DNA of 56,355 nt, taken from positions 1 through 56,355 of the forward strand of contig NZ_JABFRA010000053.1 of the NCBI RefSeq assembly GCF_013141425.1, written 5' to 3'. A program made the position numbers and the translations under genes. Below, piece by piece: positions 28,534 to 38,576 of this stretch (positions within the stretch are counted from its first letter, which is position 1; each line of letters opens with the position of its first letter). Source of the DNA: Methylotenera sp. (GTDB lineage Bacteria; Pseudomonadota; Gammaproteobacteria; Burkholderiales; Methylophilaceae). The notes beneath the pieces are model-generated. The model ran no database searches. It was not told the DNA's origin and worked only from the letters and a program-made list of their open reading frames with translations.

Positions 28534-30027
28534 ATGACAGAGATTAAAATTGATTGGCACCAGCGTGCAAAAGATTTAAGAATCGATGGGCGTGCTGTTA
28601 TTGATGGCCAGCGAGTAGATGCTTTGGATGGCAGTACTTTTGAATGCTTTTCACCAATCGATGGGCGTAAATTAGCCGATGTGGCAAGCAGTCAGGCAGC
28701 CGACATTGAACGTGCCGTAGTGGCGGCACGCACCGCCTTTAACGATAGACGTTGGGCTGGTTTTTCCCCACGTGAACGTAAGCAGACCATGATACGATTT
28801 GCCGATTTGATTTTGGCGCATAAAGCTGAACTGGCCTTGTTGGAAACGTTGGATATGGGCAAGCCTATTACGGCGAGTTTGAATGTGGATGTTAACTCCG
28901 CCGCCAATAGTTTACGTTGGTTTGGTGAAGCCATTGATAAGGTTTATGACGAAGTTGCGCCTACAGCAGACGATACCTTGGCTTTGATTACGCGTGAGCC
29001 AATAGGCGTGGTTGGGGCAATCGTGCCATGGAACTATCCGATTTTAATGGCTTGTTGGAAAATTGCGCCGGCCTTAGCCACGGGTAATAGTATTGTATTA
29101 AAACCCTCAGAAAAATCACCACTGACGGCACTCAGGTTAGGTGATTTGGCGATTGAAGCAGGCATTCCAGCAGGTGTGCTAAATGTAGTGCCAGGTTTTG
29201 GTGCGGAAGCAGGTACGCCACTTGCCATGCATCTTGATGTGGATTGTATCGCCTTTACTGGTTCGACAGGTGTGGGTAAAAAAATCCAAATCATGGCTGG
29301 TCAAAGTAATTTAAAGCGTGCTTGGTGTGAACTTGGGGGTAAATCACCGAACATCGTGTTTGCTGACTGTAAAGATTTAGACAAAGCCGCTGCAGCCAGC
29401 GTGGGCTCTATTTTTTATAATCAAGGAGAAAGCTGCAATGCGCCTTCTCGGTTATTGGTCGAACGTACGATTAAAGACGAATTCGTAAAAAAAATATTAG
29501 CATATTTGCCTGAATATCAACCAGGCGACCCGCTGGATGCGAATACCACCATGGGGGCGATTGTGGATTGCGGGCAAATGGAAAATGTACTGAAATATAT
29601 TGCAAGTGGTAAAGCACAAGGTGCCAAGTTGCGGGCAGGCGGCGAACGAGTGTTGAGCGAAACCGGTGGCTTTTATATCAATCCAACAGTGTTTGATGAG
29701 GTGAGCAATGAAATGACCATCGCCAGCGAGGAGATTTTTGGTCCAGTGCTGTCTATCATCGCTTTTGATACCGAAGAAGAAGCAATCCGCATTGCGAATG
29801 GCACGAATTATGGCTTGGCTGCCGCCGTATGGACGCAAGACCTGAGTCGTGCTCACCTTGTAGCAAAAGCGTTGCGGGCGGGTACGGTGCATATTAATAG
29901 TTATGATGAAGATGACATCACCGTGCCGTTTGGCGGCTATAAACAAAGCGGCAATGGCCGCGATAAATCTTTGCATGCGCTAGAAAAATATACAGAACTA
30001 AAAACTACTTGGATTAAATTGAAGTAA
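28534..30027 (+). CDS. puuC: Gamma-glutamyl-gamma-aminobutyraldehyde dehydrogenase
   Basis: PuuC oxidises gamma-glutamyl-aminobutyraldehyde (and aminobutyraldehyde) with NAD(P). The 497-residue aldehyde dehydrogenase has GAIVPWNYPILMACWKIAPAL, CELGGKSPNIVFADCKDLD and the catalytic cysteine in NQGESCNAPSR, and ends FGGYKQSGNGRDKS. These blocks match PuuC better than GabD or betaine-aldehyde enzymes. It could serve both the PuuB route and the SpuC route. A 75-base gap separates it from gabT. Confidence 0.9.
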   Translation: MTEIKIDWHQRAKDLRIDGRAVIDGQRVDALDGSTFECFSPIDGRKLADVASSQAADIERAVVAARTAFNDRRWAGFSPRERKQTMIRFADLILAHKAELALLETLDMGKPITASLNVDVNSAANSLRWFGEAIDKVYDEVAPTADDTLALITREPIGVVGAIVPWNYPILMACWKIAPALATGNSIVLKPSEKSPLTALRLGDLAIEAGIPAGVLNVVPGFGAEAGTPLAMHLDVDCIAFTGSTGVGKKIQIMAGQSNLKRAWCELGGKSPNIVFADCKDLDKAAAASVGSIFYNQGESCNAPSRLLVERTIKDEFVKKILAYLPEYQPGDPLDANTTMGAIVDCGQMENVLKYIASGKAQGAKLRAGGERVLSETGGFYINPTVFDEVSNEMTIASEEIFGPVLSIIAFDTEEEAIRIANGTNYGLAAAVWTQDLSRAHLVAKALRAGTVHINSYDEDDITVPFGGYKQSGNGRDKSLHALEKYTELKTTWIKLK

Positions 30028-30101
30028 GCCAAAGTTTGATACTAAAGTTAGATAAATAAGCAATTACACCTTTAAACTGCAAACCCCTAATAGGACAGCC
30101 T

Positions 30102-31379
30102 ATGATTAGCAATAAACAGTTACATGATCGCCGTTTAGAAGCCACGCCACGCGGCATTGGTGTGATGGCAAATTTCTTTATTGCTCGCGCGTTCAATTCT
30201 GAAGTTTGGGATGTCGAGGGTAGGCGATACATTGATTTTGCAGGGGGCATCGCCGTGCTCAATACAGGGCATCGGCATCCCAAGGTGGTGGCAGCAATCG
30301 AAGCGCAGTTGCAACATTTTACCCACACTTGTTATCAGGTGCTCCCTTATGAAAATTACGTTACCTTGGCTGAACGTATTAACAAACTTACCCCAGGAAA
30401 TTATGCAAAAAAAACCTGCTTTTTCTCGAGCGGGGCTGAGGCGGTTGAAAATGCGATAAAAATTGCCCGTGCGTCAACAGGCCGGCCAGGCATCATCGCT
30501 TTTTCAGGGGCGTTTCATGGTCGCACGATAATGGGCTGTGCACTCACCGGTAAGGTTGCGCCCTATAAAATTGGCTTTGGGCCTTTTCCTGCAGAGATTT
30601 ACCATGCGCCATTTCCAGTCGATTTACATGGTGTCAGTGTGGAAGATTCTATAAAAGCTATTCATACGCTATTTAAATCAGACATTGATCCAAAGCGAGT
30701 TGCGGCGATAATTTTGGAACCGGTGCAAGGTGAGGGCGGTTTTTATGTCACGCCTCTAGCGCTAATGCGAGAGCTACGCACGCTATGTGATGAACACGGC
30801 ATTTTGCTGATTTTTGATGAAATTCAAACGGGGTTTGGCCGCACAGGCAAATTATTCGCAGCAGAACATTACGATGTATTGCCAGATATTATCACCATGG
30901 CAAAGAGTATGGCGGGCGGAACGACTTTGTCTGCAGTGAGTGGTAAGGCCGAGGTGATGGATGGTCCTGCACCAGGCGGGCTAGGCGGCACTTACGCGGG
31001 CAATCCGCTTGCCATAGCCGCGGCGCATGCGGTGATCGATATTATGGAAGAAGAGAAGTTAGTGGCCCGTGCTAATGTGTTAGGTGAAAAGCTCACGAAA
31101 CGCTTAAAAGTTGCGCAAACCAAAACGCCTAGTTTAAAAGAAGTACGAGGTTTGGGTTCGATGATAGCAGCAGAATTTTTTGACCCAGTAACGAATGAGC
31201 CTTCGATGGAAATCACCAAACGTGTACAGCAGGCCGCATTGGCAGAAGGCTTGATTCTATTGACTTGTGGCGTATATACCAATGCGCTAAGATTTTTGTA
31301 TCCACTGACCATACAGGATGCTGTTTTTGATGAGGCACTGGATATTCTGGACCGTGCTTTAGCAAAAGCCACAATATAA
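30102..31379 (+). CDS. gabT: 4-aminobutyrate aminotransferase
   Basis: GabT transfers the amino group of GABA to 2-oxoglutarate, giving succinate semialdehyde and glutamate. The 425-residue protein tracks E. coli GabT closely: VWDVEGRRYIDFAGGIAVLNTGH, FSSGAEAVENAIKIARAST, IIFSG-type FSGAFHGRT, EPVQGEGGF, IFDEIQTGFGRTG and the PLP lysine in TMAKSMAGG. With gabD and puuC it closes the route from putrescine to succinate. AGGA precedes the ATG. Confidence 0.94.
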   Translation: MISNKQLHDRRLEATPRGIGVMANFFIARAFNSEVWDVEGRRYIDFAGGIAVLNTGHRHPKVVAAIEAQLQHFTHTCYQVLPYENYVTLAERINKLTPGNYAKKTCFFSSGAEAVENAIKIARASTGRPGIIAFSGAFHGRTIMGCALTGKVAPYKIGFGPFPAEIYHAPFPVDLHGVSVEDSIKAIHTLFKSDIDPKRVAAIILEPVQGEGGFYVTPLALMRELRTLCDEHGILLIFDEIQTGFGRTGKLFAAEHYDVLPDIITMAKSMAGGTTLSAVSGKAEVMDGPAPGGLGGTYAGNPLAIAAAHAVIDIMEEEKLVARANVLGEKLTKRLKVAQTKTPSLKEVRGLGSMIAAEFFDPVTNEPSMEITKRVQQAALAEGLILLTCGVYTNALRFLYPLTIQDAVFDEALDILDRALAKATI

Positions 31380-31494
31380 AATTTATAAAAACGTACTCGC
31401 ATGTCACGGCAAAGGCTGTTTTGCTGGCTATAATAACTTTAAACTAGCGCAGTCTGAACTTTTATAATCGCTTAAATTTTTATCCATTATTTAA

Positions 31495-33159
<1,665 letters not shown>

Positions 33160-33165
33160 TTCTGT

Positions 33166-33636
33166 TCAATCTTCGACTTGCTTGATGGTCATTTCACCTT
33201 GATACAAGCGCACATCCATTCGCCCTAGAAAAGACATGCCAAGCAACACTTCTCCATCCAAACCGGGTGCAATCATTGCTGAAACATTATTTGCGGTCAC
33301 TCCGCCAATTTTGACGGATTGTAATCGTACCAAGTAGCCCACCGTGTCGCCATTTGCTGTATTGGTACGTATGGCATCAATGCTCTTTAGCTGAAGTTTA
33401 TCTGCTACGCTTTGTGAGATTGCAACACCCGTAGCACCAGTATCCACCAGTACTTCAACCTTTTGCCCATTGATGAGAGCCTCGGTGCGGTAATGGCCAT
33501 CCAAGCCACGCTTTAGCACAACGGTGCTGGCTTCCCCTAAGTTTTTAATTTTATTCGGATTTTGAATGCCATCGGCTAAGTAATAAATTAGGCCAGCCAG
33601 CGCAATCCAAATAAAGATGAAAGTATGTTTGGTCAT
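33166..33636 (-). CDS. Retropepsin-like aspartic protease, membrane-anchored
   Basis: This 156-residue protein has an N-terminal membrane anchor (about residues 4-20) followed by one retropepsin domain with the active-site motif VLVDTGATG (about 78-86) and a distal MIAPGLDGEVLLGMSFL flap/hydrophobic block. It matches the clan AA aspartic protease family common in proteobacteria, whose members probably act as periplasmic dimers; substrates are not known. The start at 33636 (MTKHTF) is chosen because the upstream extension overlaps iscX and lacks family character. It follows iscX by 26 bases. Confidence 0.82.
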   Translation of the reverse strand: MTKHTFIFIWIALAGLIYYLADGIQNPNKIKNLGEASTVVLKRGLDGHYRTEALINGQKVEVLVDTGATGVAISQSVADKLQLKSIDAIRTNTANGDTVGYLVRLQSVKIGGVTANNVSAMIAPGLDGEVLLGMSFLGRMDVRLYQGEMTIKQVED

Positions 33637-33662
33637 TCGAAAACGTATTTTTGAAACTGTGC

Positions 33663-33857
33663 TTATTGAGCTTCCTCTATCCAAGCGAGCTGAATCGCTT
33701 CTAAAATCTTTTCCCCACAATGCTCTGGCGCATCATCAAAGCCATCTAAAGCCAATACCCAAGTCATTAAATCGGTAAAGCGAATAGTGGTGGGGTCGAT
33801 GTCTGGATATTTGTCGTAAAGCGATTCAGCAATGGTGAGTGTGTCAGTCCATTTCAT
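33663..33857 (-). CDS. iscX: Fe-S cluster assembly protein IscX
   Basis: IscX (YfhJ) is a small acidic protein that binds iron and IscS and adjusts Fe-S cluster assembly. The 64 residues MKWTDTLTIAESLYDKYPD, RFTDLMTWVLALDGFDD and EKILEAIQLAWIEEAQ match the family end to end. I chose the ATG at 33855-33857, with AAGGA upstream; an in-frame upstream start adds 15 foreign residues. The rest of the isc operon is not in this window, so the gene is separated from its usual partners. Confidence 0.9.
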   Translation of the reverse strand: MKWTDTLTIAESLYDKYPDIDPTTIRFTDLMTWVLALDGFDDAPEHCGEKILEAIQLAWIEEAQ

Positions 33858-34272
33858 GGGAAAATCCTTGCGAAGTAAATGAGTTTTATTATAACGCCGC
33901 AAATGAGGTGCGAAAAAGAGTTATTGCACCTAAAATACAATTTCTTTAAACGTTTACAACTGGAATAAGGGCAAGAGTTTTCAATTAAAGCCACAGTAGC
34001 TAACTCATTCTATTTGCATCAAAATGCACTTTAAAAGCTTCCGATTCCATAAGATTGGTTAATTTTAAATCTGTTTCAATCAATAGTTTTGGATTAATGA
34101 CGCTATTCTTTTTATCAATAATGTATAGAAACGCAGGTTGATGCATCCTTCAAGGGCGTGATTGAACATACGACAAAATTGATTATAGCTTGGCTATCTG
34201 ACGAGAGTGACTGCATGGTAAAATATCAAAATGTTTATCAATTAAAAATTCAATTATTTGGAAAGCGAAACA
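33858..34272. other. 415-base intergenic region upstream of glyA
   Basis: This is the longest gene-poor gap. It must hold the divergent promoters for iscX and glyA. I see no convincing riboswitch, tRNA or repeat. One small open frame on the minus strand is listed separately. The last 80 bases before glyA are AT-rich. Confidence 0.5.
34003..34146 (-). CDS. Possible 47-codon ORF, unknown
   Basis: An open frame starts ATG CAT CAA CCT and encodes MHQPAFLYIIDKKNSVINPK and onward to a TAG at 34003-34005. GAAGG sits directly against the ATG, too close for a normal RBS. No family is recognised. It may be a gene remnant or chance. Confidence 0.2.
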
Positions 34273-35529
34273 ATGTCTGCGCCTTTTAACTACAGCAAAA
34301 CCTTAAACTTAGTCGATCCAGCTTTAGATGCAATGATTAACAGTGAAGTGGTACGTCAGCACGAGCATATTGAGCTAATTGCCTCTGAAAACTATACCAG
34401 TCCAGCCGTGATGCAAGCACAAGGCTCGCAGTTGACCAATAAGTATGCAGAAGGCTACCCAGGCAAACGTTTTTACGGTGGCTGTGAGTTTGTGGACCAA
34501 GTGGAACAATTGGCGATTGACCGCTTAAAAGCCTTATATGGTGCGGAATATGCAAATGTGCAGCCGCATTCTGGCTCGCAAGCCAATCAGGCGGTGTATT
34601 TCTCAATTCTAAAACCAGGTGATACCGTCATGGGTATGAATCTCGGTCACGGTGGTCACTTAACGCATGGTTCGCCAGCTAATTTATCAGGCAAATTATT
34701 TAACATCGTGCCTTATGGCCTGAACGACAAAGAAGAAATTGATTACGATGAGATGGAGCGCATTGCTATTGAGTGTAAGCCAAAATTATTAATTGGTGGT
34801 GCATCTGCATATGCGTTGCGCTTTGATTGGGCACGTATGGCAGAAATCGCTAAAAAAGTAGGTGCGTATTTCATGGTAGATATGGCGCATTACTCAGGTT
34901 TGATTGCTGCAGGTGTTTATCCAAATCCAGTGCCGCATGCAGATTTTGTCACTTCAACCACGCATAAAACGTTACGTGGTCCACGTGGCGGTATTATTTT
35001 GGCAAAAGCTGAGTTTGAAAAATCATTGAATTCCAGTGTGTTCCCAAGTTTACAAGGTGGGCCGTTAATGCACGTGATTGCAGCCAAAGCAACCGCATTT
35101 TTAGAAGCCGCCCAGCCCGATTTCAAAACCTATCAATCACAAGTAATTAAAAATGCACAAGCGATAGCAGAGGTTTTAACGGCTCGTGGTTTGCGAATTA
35201 TTTCTGGTCGTACCGAGTCTCATATGTTCTTGGTGGATTTACGTCCAAAAGGTTTAACGGGTAAAGCGGCTGATGCGGCTCTAGGTTTGGCACACATTAC
35301 TGTAAATAAGAACTCAATTCCAAATGACCCAGAAAGCCCCTTTGTGACTTCTGGTATTCGTATCGGTGCGCCAGCGATTACAACGCGCGGCTTTAAAGAA
35401 GATGAAGCGCGACAAGTGGCGAACTTGATTGCTGATGTGTTGGATAATCCAACGGACGAGACGGTGATTGCGGCGACCAAAGCTAAGGTACATGCTTTGA
35501 CTGCACGTTTTCCTGTTTATCAAAACTAG
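34273..35529 (+). CDS. glyA: Serine hydroxymethyltransferase
   Basis: GlyA interconverts serine plus tetrahydrofolate with glycine plus methylene-tetrahydrofolate, supplying one-carbon units. The 418-residue protein has [47 protein letters not shown], and the PLP lysine in [14 protein letters not shown]. The start MSAPFNYSK at 34273 follows GGAAAG; the listed frame extends five codons upstream. nrdR follows 14 bases later, the usual proteobacterial arrangement. Confidence 0.95.
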   Translation: MSAPFNYSKTLNLVDPALDAMINSEVVRQHEHIELIASENYTSPAVMQAQGSQLTNKYAEGYPGKRFYGGCEFVDQVEQLAIDRLKALYGAEYANVQPHSGSQANQAVYFSILKPGDTVMGMNLGHGGHLTHGSPANLSGKLFNIVPYGLNDKEEIDYDEMERIAIECKPKLLIGGASAYALRFDWARMAEIAKKVGAYFMVDMAHYSGLIAAGVYPNPVPHADFVTSTTHKTLRGPRGGIILAKAEFEKSLNSSVFPSLQGGPLMHVIAAKATAFLEAAQPDFKTYQSQVIKNAQAIAEVLTARGLRIISGRTESHMFLVDLRPKGLTGKAADAALGLAHITVNKNSIPNDPESPFVTSGIRIGAPAITTRGFKEDEARQVANLIADVLDNPTDETVIAATKAKVHALTARFPVYQN

Positions 35530-35543
35530 GTAATCGTTAATCA

Positions 35544-35987
35544 ATGAAATGCCCTTTTTGCGGTGATGCAGATACACAGGTAATTGATTCGCGCGTCAAT
35601 GACGAAGGTGATTCTATTCGCCGTCGCCGCAAATGTGGTGCTTGCGATAAGCGTTTTACGACTTATGAAACGGCTGAGTTACACCTGCCGCAAGTGGTTA
35701 AAACCAATGGCACGCGTGAAGAGTTTAACTGCGAAAAGTTGCGCTTGTCTTTTTCACGCGCTTTACACAAGCGTCCCGTGCCTACGGAATACGTGGACCG
35801 TGCTTTAGACAGAATCACGCAAAAGTTATTGAGTTTAGGTGAGCGAGAAATTCCCGCGCGCGATTTGGGTGAGAGCGTCATGCACGAACTTAAGTTAATG
35901 GATAAAGTTGCCTACATAAGATTTGCCTCGGTGTACCGAAGCTTTTCTGACGTGGATGATTTTAACGACGCGATTCGTGATTTGTAA
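35544..35987 (+). CDS. nrdR: Transcriptional repressor NrdR
   Basis: NrdR represses ribonucleotide reductase genes when ATP/dATP are bound. The 147-residue protein has a zinc ribbon from four cysteines (CPFC at 3-6 and CGAC at 31-34), the [17 protein letters not shown] block, and an ATP-cone domain (about 49-139). It lies in the glyA-nrdR-ribD order found widely in proteobacteria. Confidence 0.95.
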   Translation: MKCPFCGDADTQVIDSRVNDEGDSIRRRRKCGACDKRFTTYETAELHLPQVVKTNGTREEFNCEKLRLSFSRALHKRPVPTEYVDRALDRITQKLLSLGEREIPARDLGESVMHELKLMDKVAYIRFASVYRSFSDVDDFNDAIRDL

Positions 35988-36044
35988 ACAGGCTAGTAAT
36001 TTGCGTTTTAAGTAACGTCTCAACCAATCGTTAAGGAACTAAAT

Positions 36045-36422
36045 ATGAAGTTGATTAACTGGGCATCCATCGCATTCGCAATATTTACCTTGGTGCTCAC
36101 CGTTGTGTTTTTTGCCTGGTGGATGATGAAAGATAGTCTAGTGTTTGGCAGTGATAAATTTGACCAAGTGAAGTGGATGCAGCACGCAACAACGATTGAA
36201 ACTGACTGTAAACGCGGCGATATGGCGTATGACTTGCAACAGCATGTGTTATCAAAAGGCACCAGCAAAGAAGCCGTTGGTGTATTGCTAGGCCGACCAA
36301 GCTACGAAGATGGCAATGCCATGGAATATGATTTAGGTAAATGTATGCATGTTTATCATGGCTTGTTGTTGTTTTTTGATGAAAATAACCGTTTGATTAA
36401 TAGTCGCATTTCATCGCATTAA
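36045..36422 (+). CDS. Small membrane-anchored protein, BamE/SmpA-like C-terminus
   Basis: This 125-residue protein has one N-terminal membrane segment (about residues 8-30) and a soluble part. VGVLLGRPSYEDGNAMEYDLGK and LLFFDENNRLINSRI resemble the repeated LG-P-Y-LG / FD-NG-v pattern of SmpA/OmlA (BamE-type) domains. It has no lipobox, so it is not BamE itself. AAGGA precedes the ATG. It sits between nrdR and ribD on the same strand. Function is unknown. Confidence 0.6.
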   Translation: MKLINWASIAFAIFTLVLTVVFFAWWMMKDSLVFGSDKFDQVKWMQHATTIETDCKRGDMAYDLQQHVLSKGTSKEAVGVLLGRPSYEDGNAMEYDLGKCMHVYHGLLLFFDENNRLINSRISSH

Positions 36423-36440
36423 ATTCATCATGGCTATGAA

Positions 36441-37544
36441 ATGACTTCGTTTACGGTAGCCGACCACACCTACATGACCCTCGCTTTGCGCCTAGCAGAG
36501 CAGGGTTTATACAGCACTCAGCCTAACCCTCGTGTTGGCTGTGTCATCGTTAAAAATAATCAAATCATCGGGCAGGGAGCACACCTTAAAGCTGGCGAGC
36601 CACATGCCGAAGTATTTGCCTTGCGCGAAGCGGGTGCGAGTGCCAAAGAGGCAGATGCTTATGTCACGTTAGAGCCTTGCAATCACCAGGGTCGGACACC
36701 GCCTTGTGTTGATGCCCTGATTATTGCTGGTATCAAGCGTGTTGTTGTCGCGATGCAAGACCCCAACCCCTTAGTAGCAGGCAAGGGTATTCAGCGGCTA
36801 CAGGCACATGGCATTGAAGTGAAACTGGGTTTGATGGAGGCCGAGGCTAATGCGTTAAATCCAGGGTTCATTTCACGCATGACACGTGGTTTACCTTATG
36901 TGCGTAGTAAGGTTGCGGCGAGTTTAGATGGAAGTACTGCGCTGAATAATGGCCAGAGTCAATGGATTACTAGCGATGCCGCTAGGCAGGATGTACAACA
37001 CTGGCGCGCGCAATCGTGTGCAATTTTAACCGGCATCGGTTCGGTGCTGGCGGATAATCCAAGTATGAATGTGCGACTTCCTGATTTACTGAGGCAGCCA
37101 TTGCGTGTTGTGGTCGATAGTAAATTGCAGATCCCACTTGATGCAAAAATATTGCAGGGTGGTAATACGCTTATTGCCTATGCGAATGGCCTCCAGCATC
37201 GTTCAAATGGCTTACAGGCAGCAGGTGCTAGTTTGCTGCAGGTGGCAGGCGATGAGGGTAAGGTCTGCCTGAAATCGTTGTTGAGTCACCTTGCTAGCCT
37301 TGGGATTAACGAGGTGATGGTTGAAGCGGGGGGGCGTCTCAATGGTGCGTTACTCGCACAAAATTTGATCGACGAACTGTTGATTTATTACGCACCTAAA
37401 TTAATGGGTAGCCAGTCAAAAGGGATGTTTGCCTTACCCACGTTAATAGACATGCGCCAAGCCATTGATCTGCAATTATTGGATATCAGACAAATTGGAA
37501 AAGATATTCGCCTGCGCGCAAAGCCAATTCAGACTGCCGATTAA
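36441..37544 (+). CDS. ribD: Riboflavin biosynthesis deaminase/reductase RibD
   Basis: RibD is bifunctional: it deaminates the GTP-derived pyrimidine and then reduces its ribosyl chain, two steps toward riboflavin. The 367-residue protein has the deaminase zinc site HAEVFAL (about 53-59) and CNHQGRTPPC (about 78-87), then a reductase domain (about 150-365) starting RSKVAASLDGSTAL with MVEAGGRLNGALL. No clear Shine-Dalgarno precedes the ATG, suggesting coupling to the preceding gene. tatD starts 14 bases after its stop. Confidence 0.94.
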   Translation: MTSFTVADHTYMTLALRLAEQGLYSTQPNPRVGCVIVKNNQIIGQGAHLKAGEPHAEVFALREAGASAKEADAYVTLEPCNHQGRTPPCVDALIIAGIKRVVVAMQDPNPLVAGKGIQRLQAHGIEVKLGLMEAEANALNPGFISRMTRGLPYVRSKVAASLDGSTALNNGQSQWITSDAARQDVQHWRAQSCAILTGIGSVLADNPSMNVRLPDLLRQPLRVVVDSKLQIPLDAKILQGGNTLIAYANGLQHRSNGLQAAGASLLQVAGDEGKVCLKSLLSHLASLGINEVMVEAGGRLNGALLAQNLIDELLIYYAPKLMGSQSKGMFALPTLIDMRQAIDLQLLDIRQIGKDIRLRAKPIQTAD

Positions 37545-37557
37545 ACTTTTAACGCCT

Positions 37558-38355
37558 ATGCTCATCGATACGCATTGCCATTTGGATGCAGCAGAATTTG
37601 ATGCTGATAGAAATAGTATTGCCGAAAAGGCTTTGCAGCAAGGCGTGCAACTTATCGTTGTACCCGCTGTGGCGCGTTTAAATTTTGATCCTGTACTCGC
37701 GCTATGCCGCCAACACAAACATTGCGCCTATGCGCTTGGCATTCACCCTATGTACGTTGATAAAGCCAGTATCGTCGATATTGACGTACTTAAAACCTAT
37801 GTGCTCGAACATAGCCCCGTTGCGATAGGTGAAATTGGGTTGGATTACTTTGTCACTAAAGATAATTTTGAACGTCAAACTTTCTTTTTTACCGAGCAGC
37901 TAAAATTAGCGAAACAACATGACTTGCCTGTGATATTACATGTTCGCAACGCGATTGATGATGTATTAAAGCATTTGCGTAGATTTGAAGTGAGAGGCGG
38001 CATTGCCCATGCGTTTAATGGAAGCTTTCAACAAGCTGAGCAATTCATTGCACTGGGGTTTAAATTGGGTTTTGGTGGGGCAATGACCTATAGTCGCGCA
38101 TTAAAGATTCGCGCTTTGGCGATGCAATTGCCGTTAGAGTCTATCGTTTTAGAGACAGATTCGCCCGATATTCCACCTGAATGGGTGGGCGCCAAGGGGC
38201 GAAATACCCCGCTAGAACTCAATAGAATCGCACAGGTTTTGGCACATTTAAAGCAAGTAAATGTGTCGCAAGTACTTGATATTACAAGTACCAATGCGCT
38301 AAAAGTTTTGCCAAAATTGGTCGACTTATGCACACCACCTAAAGTATTACTTTAA
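37558..38355 (+). CDS. TatD family metal-dependent deoxyribonuclease
   Basis: This 265-residue TIM-barrel hydrolase of the TatD/YcfH family begins MLIDTHCHLD, with metal ligands His-X-His. It continues with ALGIHPMYV, AIGEIGLDY, PVILHVRNA, GGIAHAFNGS and the ligand aspartate in VLETDSPDIPP. The start at 37558 is set by the metal motif; the longer frame overlaps ribD. It is the last gene of the glyA-to-tatD run. Confidence 0.88.
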   Translation: MLIDTHCHLDAAEFDADRNSIAEKALQQGVQLIVVPAVARLNFDPVLALCRQHKHCAYALGIHPMYVDKASIVDIDVLKTYVLEHSPVAIGEIGLDYFVTKDNFERQTFFFTEQLKLAKQHDLPVILHVRNAIDDVLKHLRRFEVRGGIAHAFNGSFQQAEQFIALGFKLGFGGAMTYSRALKIRALAMQLPLESIVLETDSPDIPPEWVGAKGRNTPLELNRIAQVLAHLKQVNVSQVLDITSTNALKVLPKLVDLCTPPKVLL

Positions 38356-38488
38356 CTTGAGTAAAAATCCCTTATCAATCAAGGGTGATTATTTAACTTG
38401 TTGATTTTAAACAAAAAAATAATAGGTTAAATTTTAAGCGAATTGAAAAAAGCCTTATAAATTGGTATGTTACATTTTCAAGTCACAG

Positions 38489-38509
38489 TTATTCACAAAG
38501 TTATCCACA
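38489..38509 (+). promoter_or_regulatory. Two DnaA-box sequences upstream of mtnA
   Basis: TTATTCACA (38489-38497) and TTATCCACA (38501-38509) are separated by three bases. The second is the perfect high-affinity DnaA box and the first is a consensus-compatible variant. Both point toward mtnA. They lie in a 221-base AT-rich gap with no other gene. No dnaA/dnaN genes are near, so this is more likely a DnaA regulatory or titration site than oriC. Confidence 0.5.
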
Positions 38510-38576
38510 GATATTGTGGAGAGTATTTTCATGTTTCAGGGAACTTTTTAAAAGTCAATAATTTAAAAAATAATTT

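Noticed and set aside
29497-29976. 159-codon minus-strand open frame inside puuC
   Set aside because: It is antisense to a strongly conserved dehydrogenase, with no recognisable domain; a shadow frame.
33858-34272. Glycine or SAM riboswitch upstream of glyA
   Set aside because: No paired-stem architecture or conserved core was seen; only AT-rich promoter-like DNA.
38356-38576. The DnaA-box region as the chromosome origin
   Set aside because: Only two clear boxes are present, and dnaA, dnaN, gidA or other usual origin neighbours are absent.
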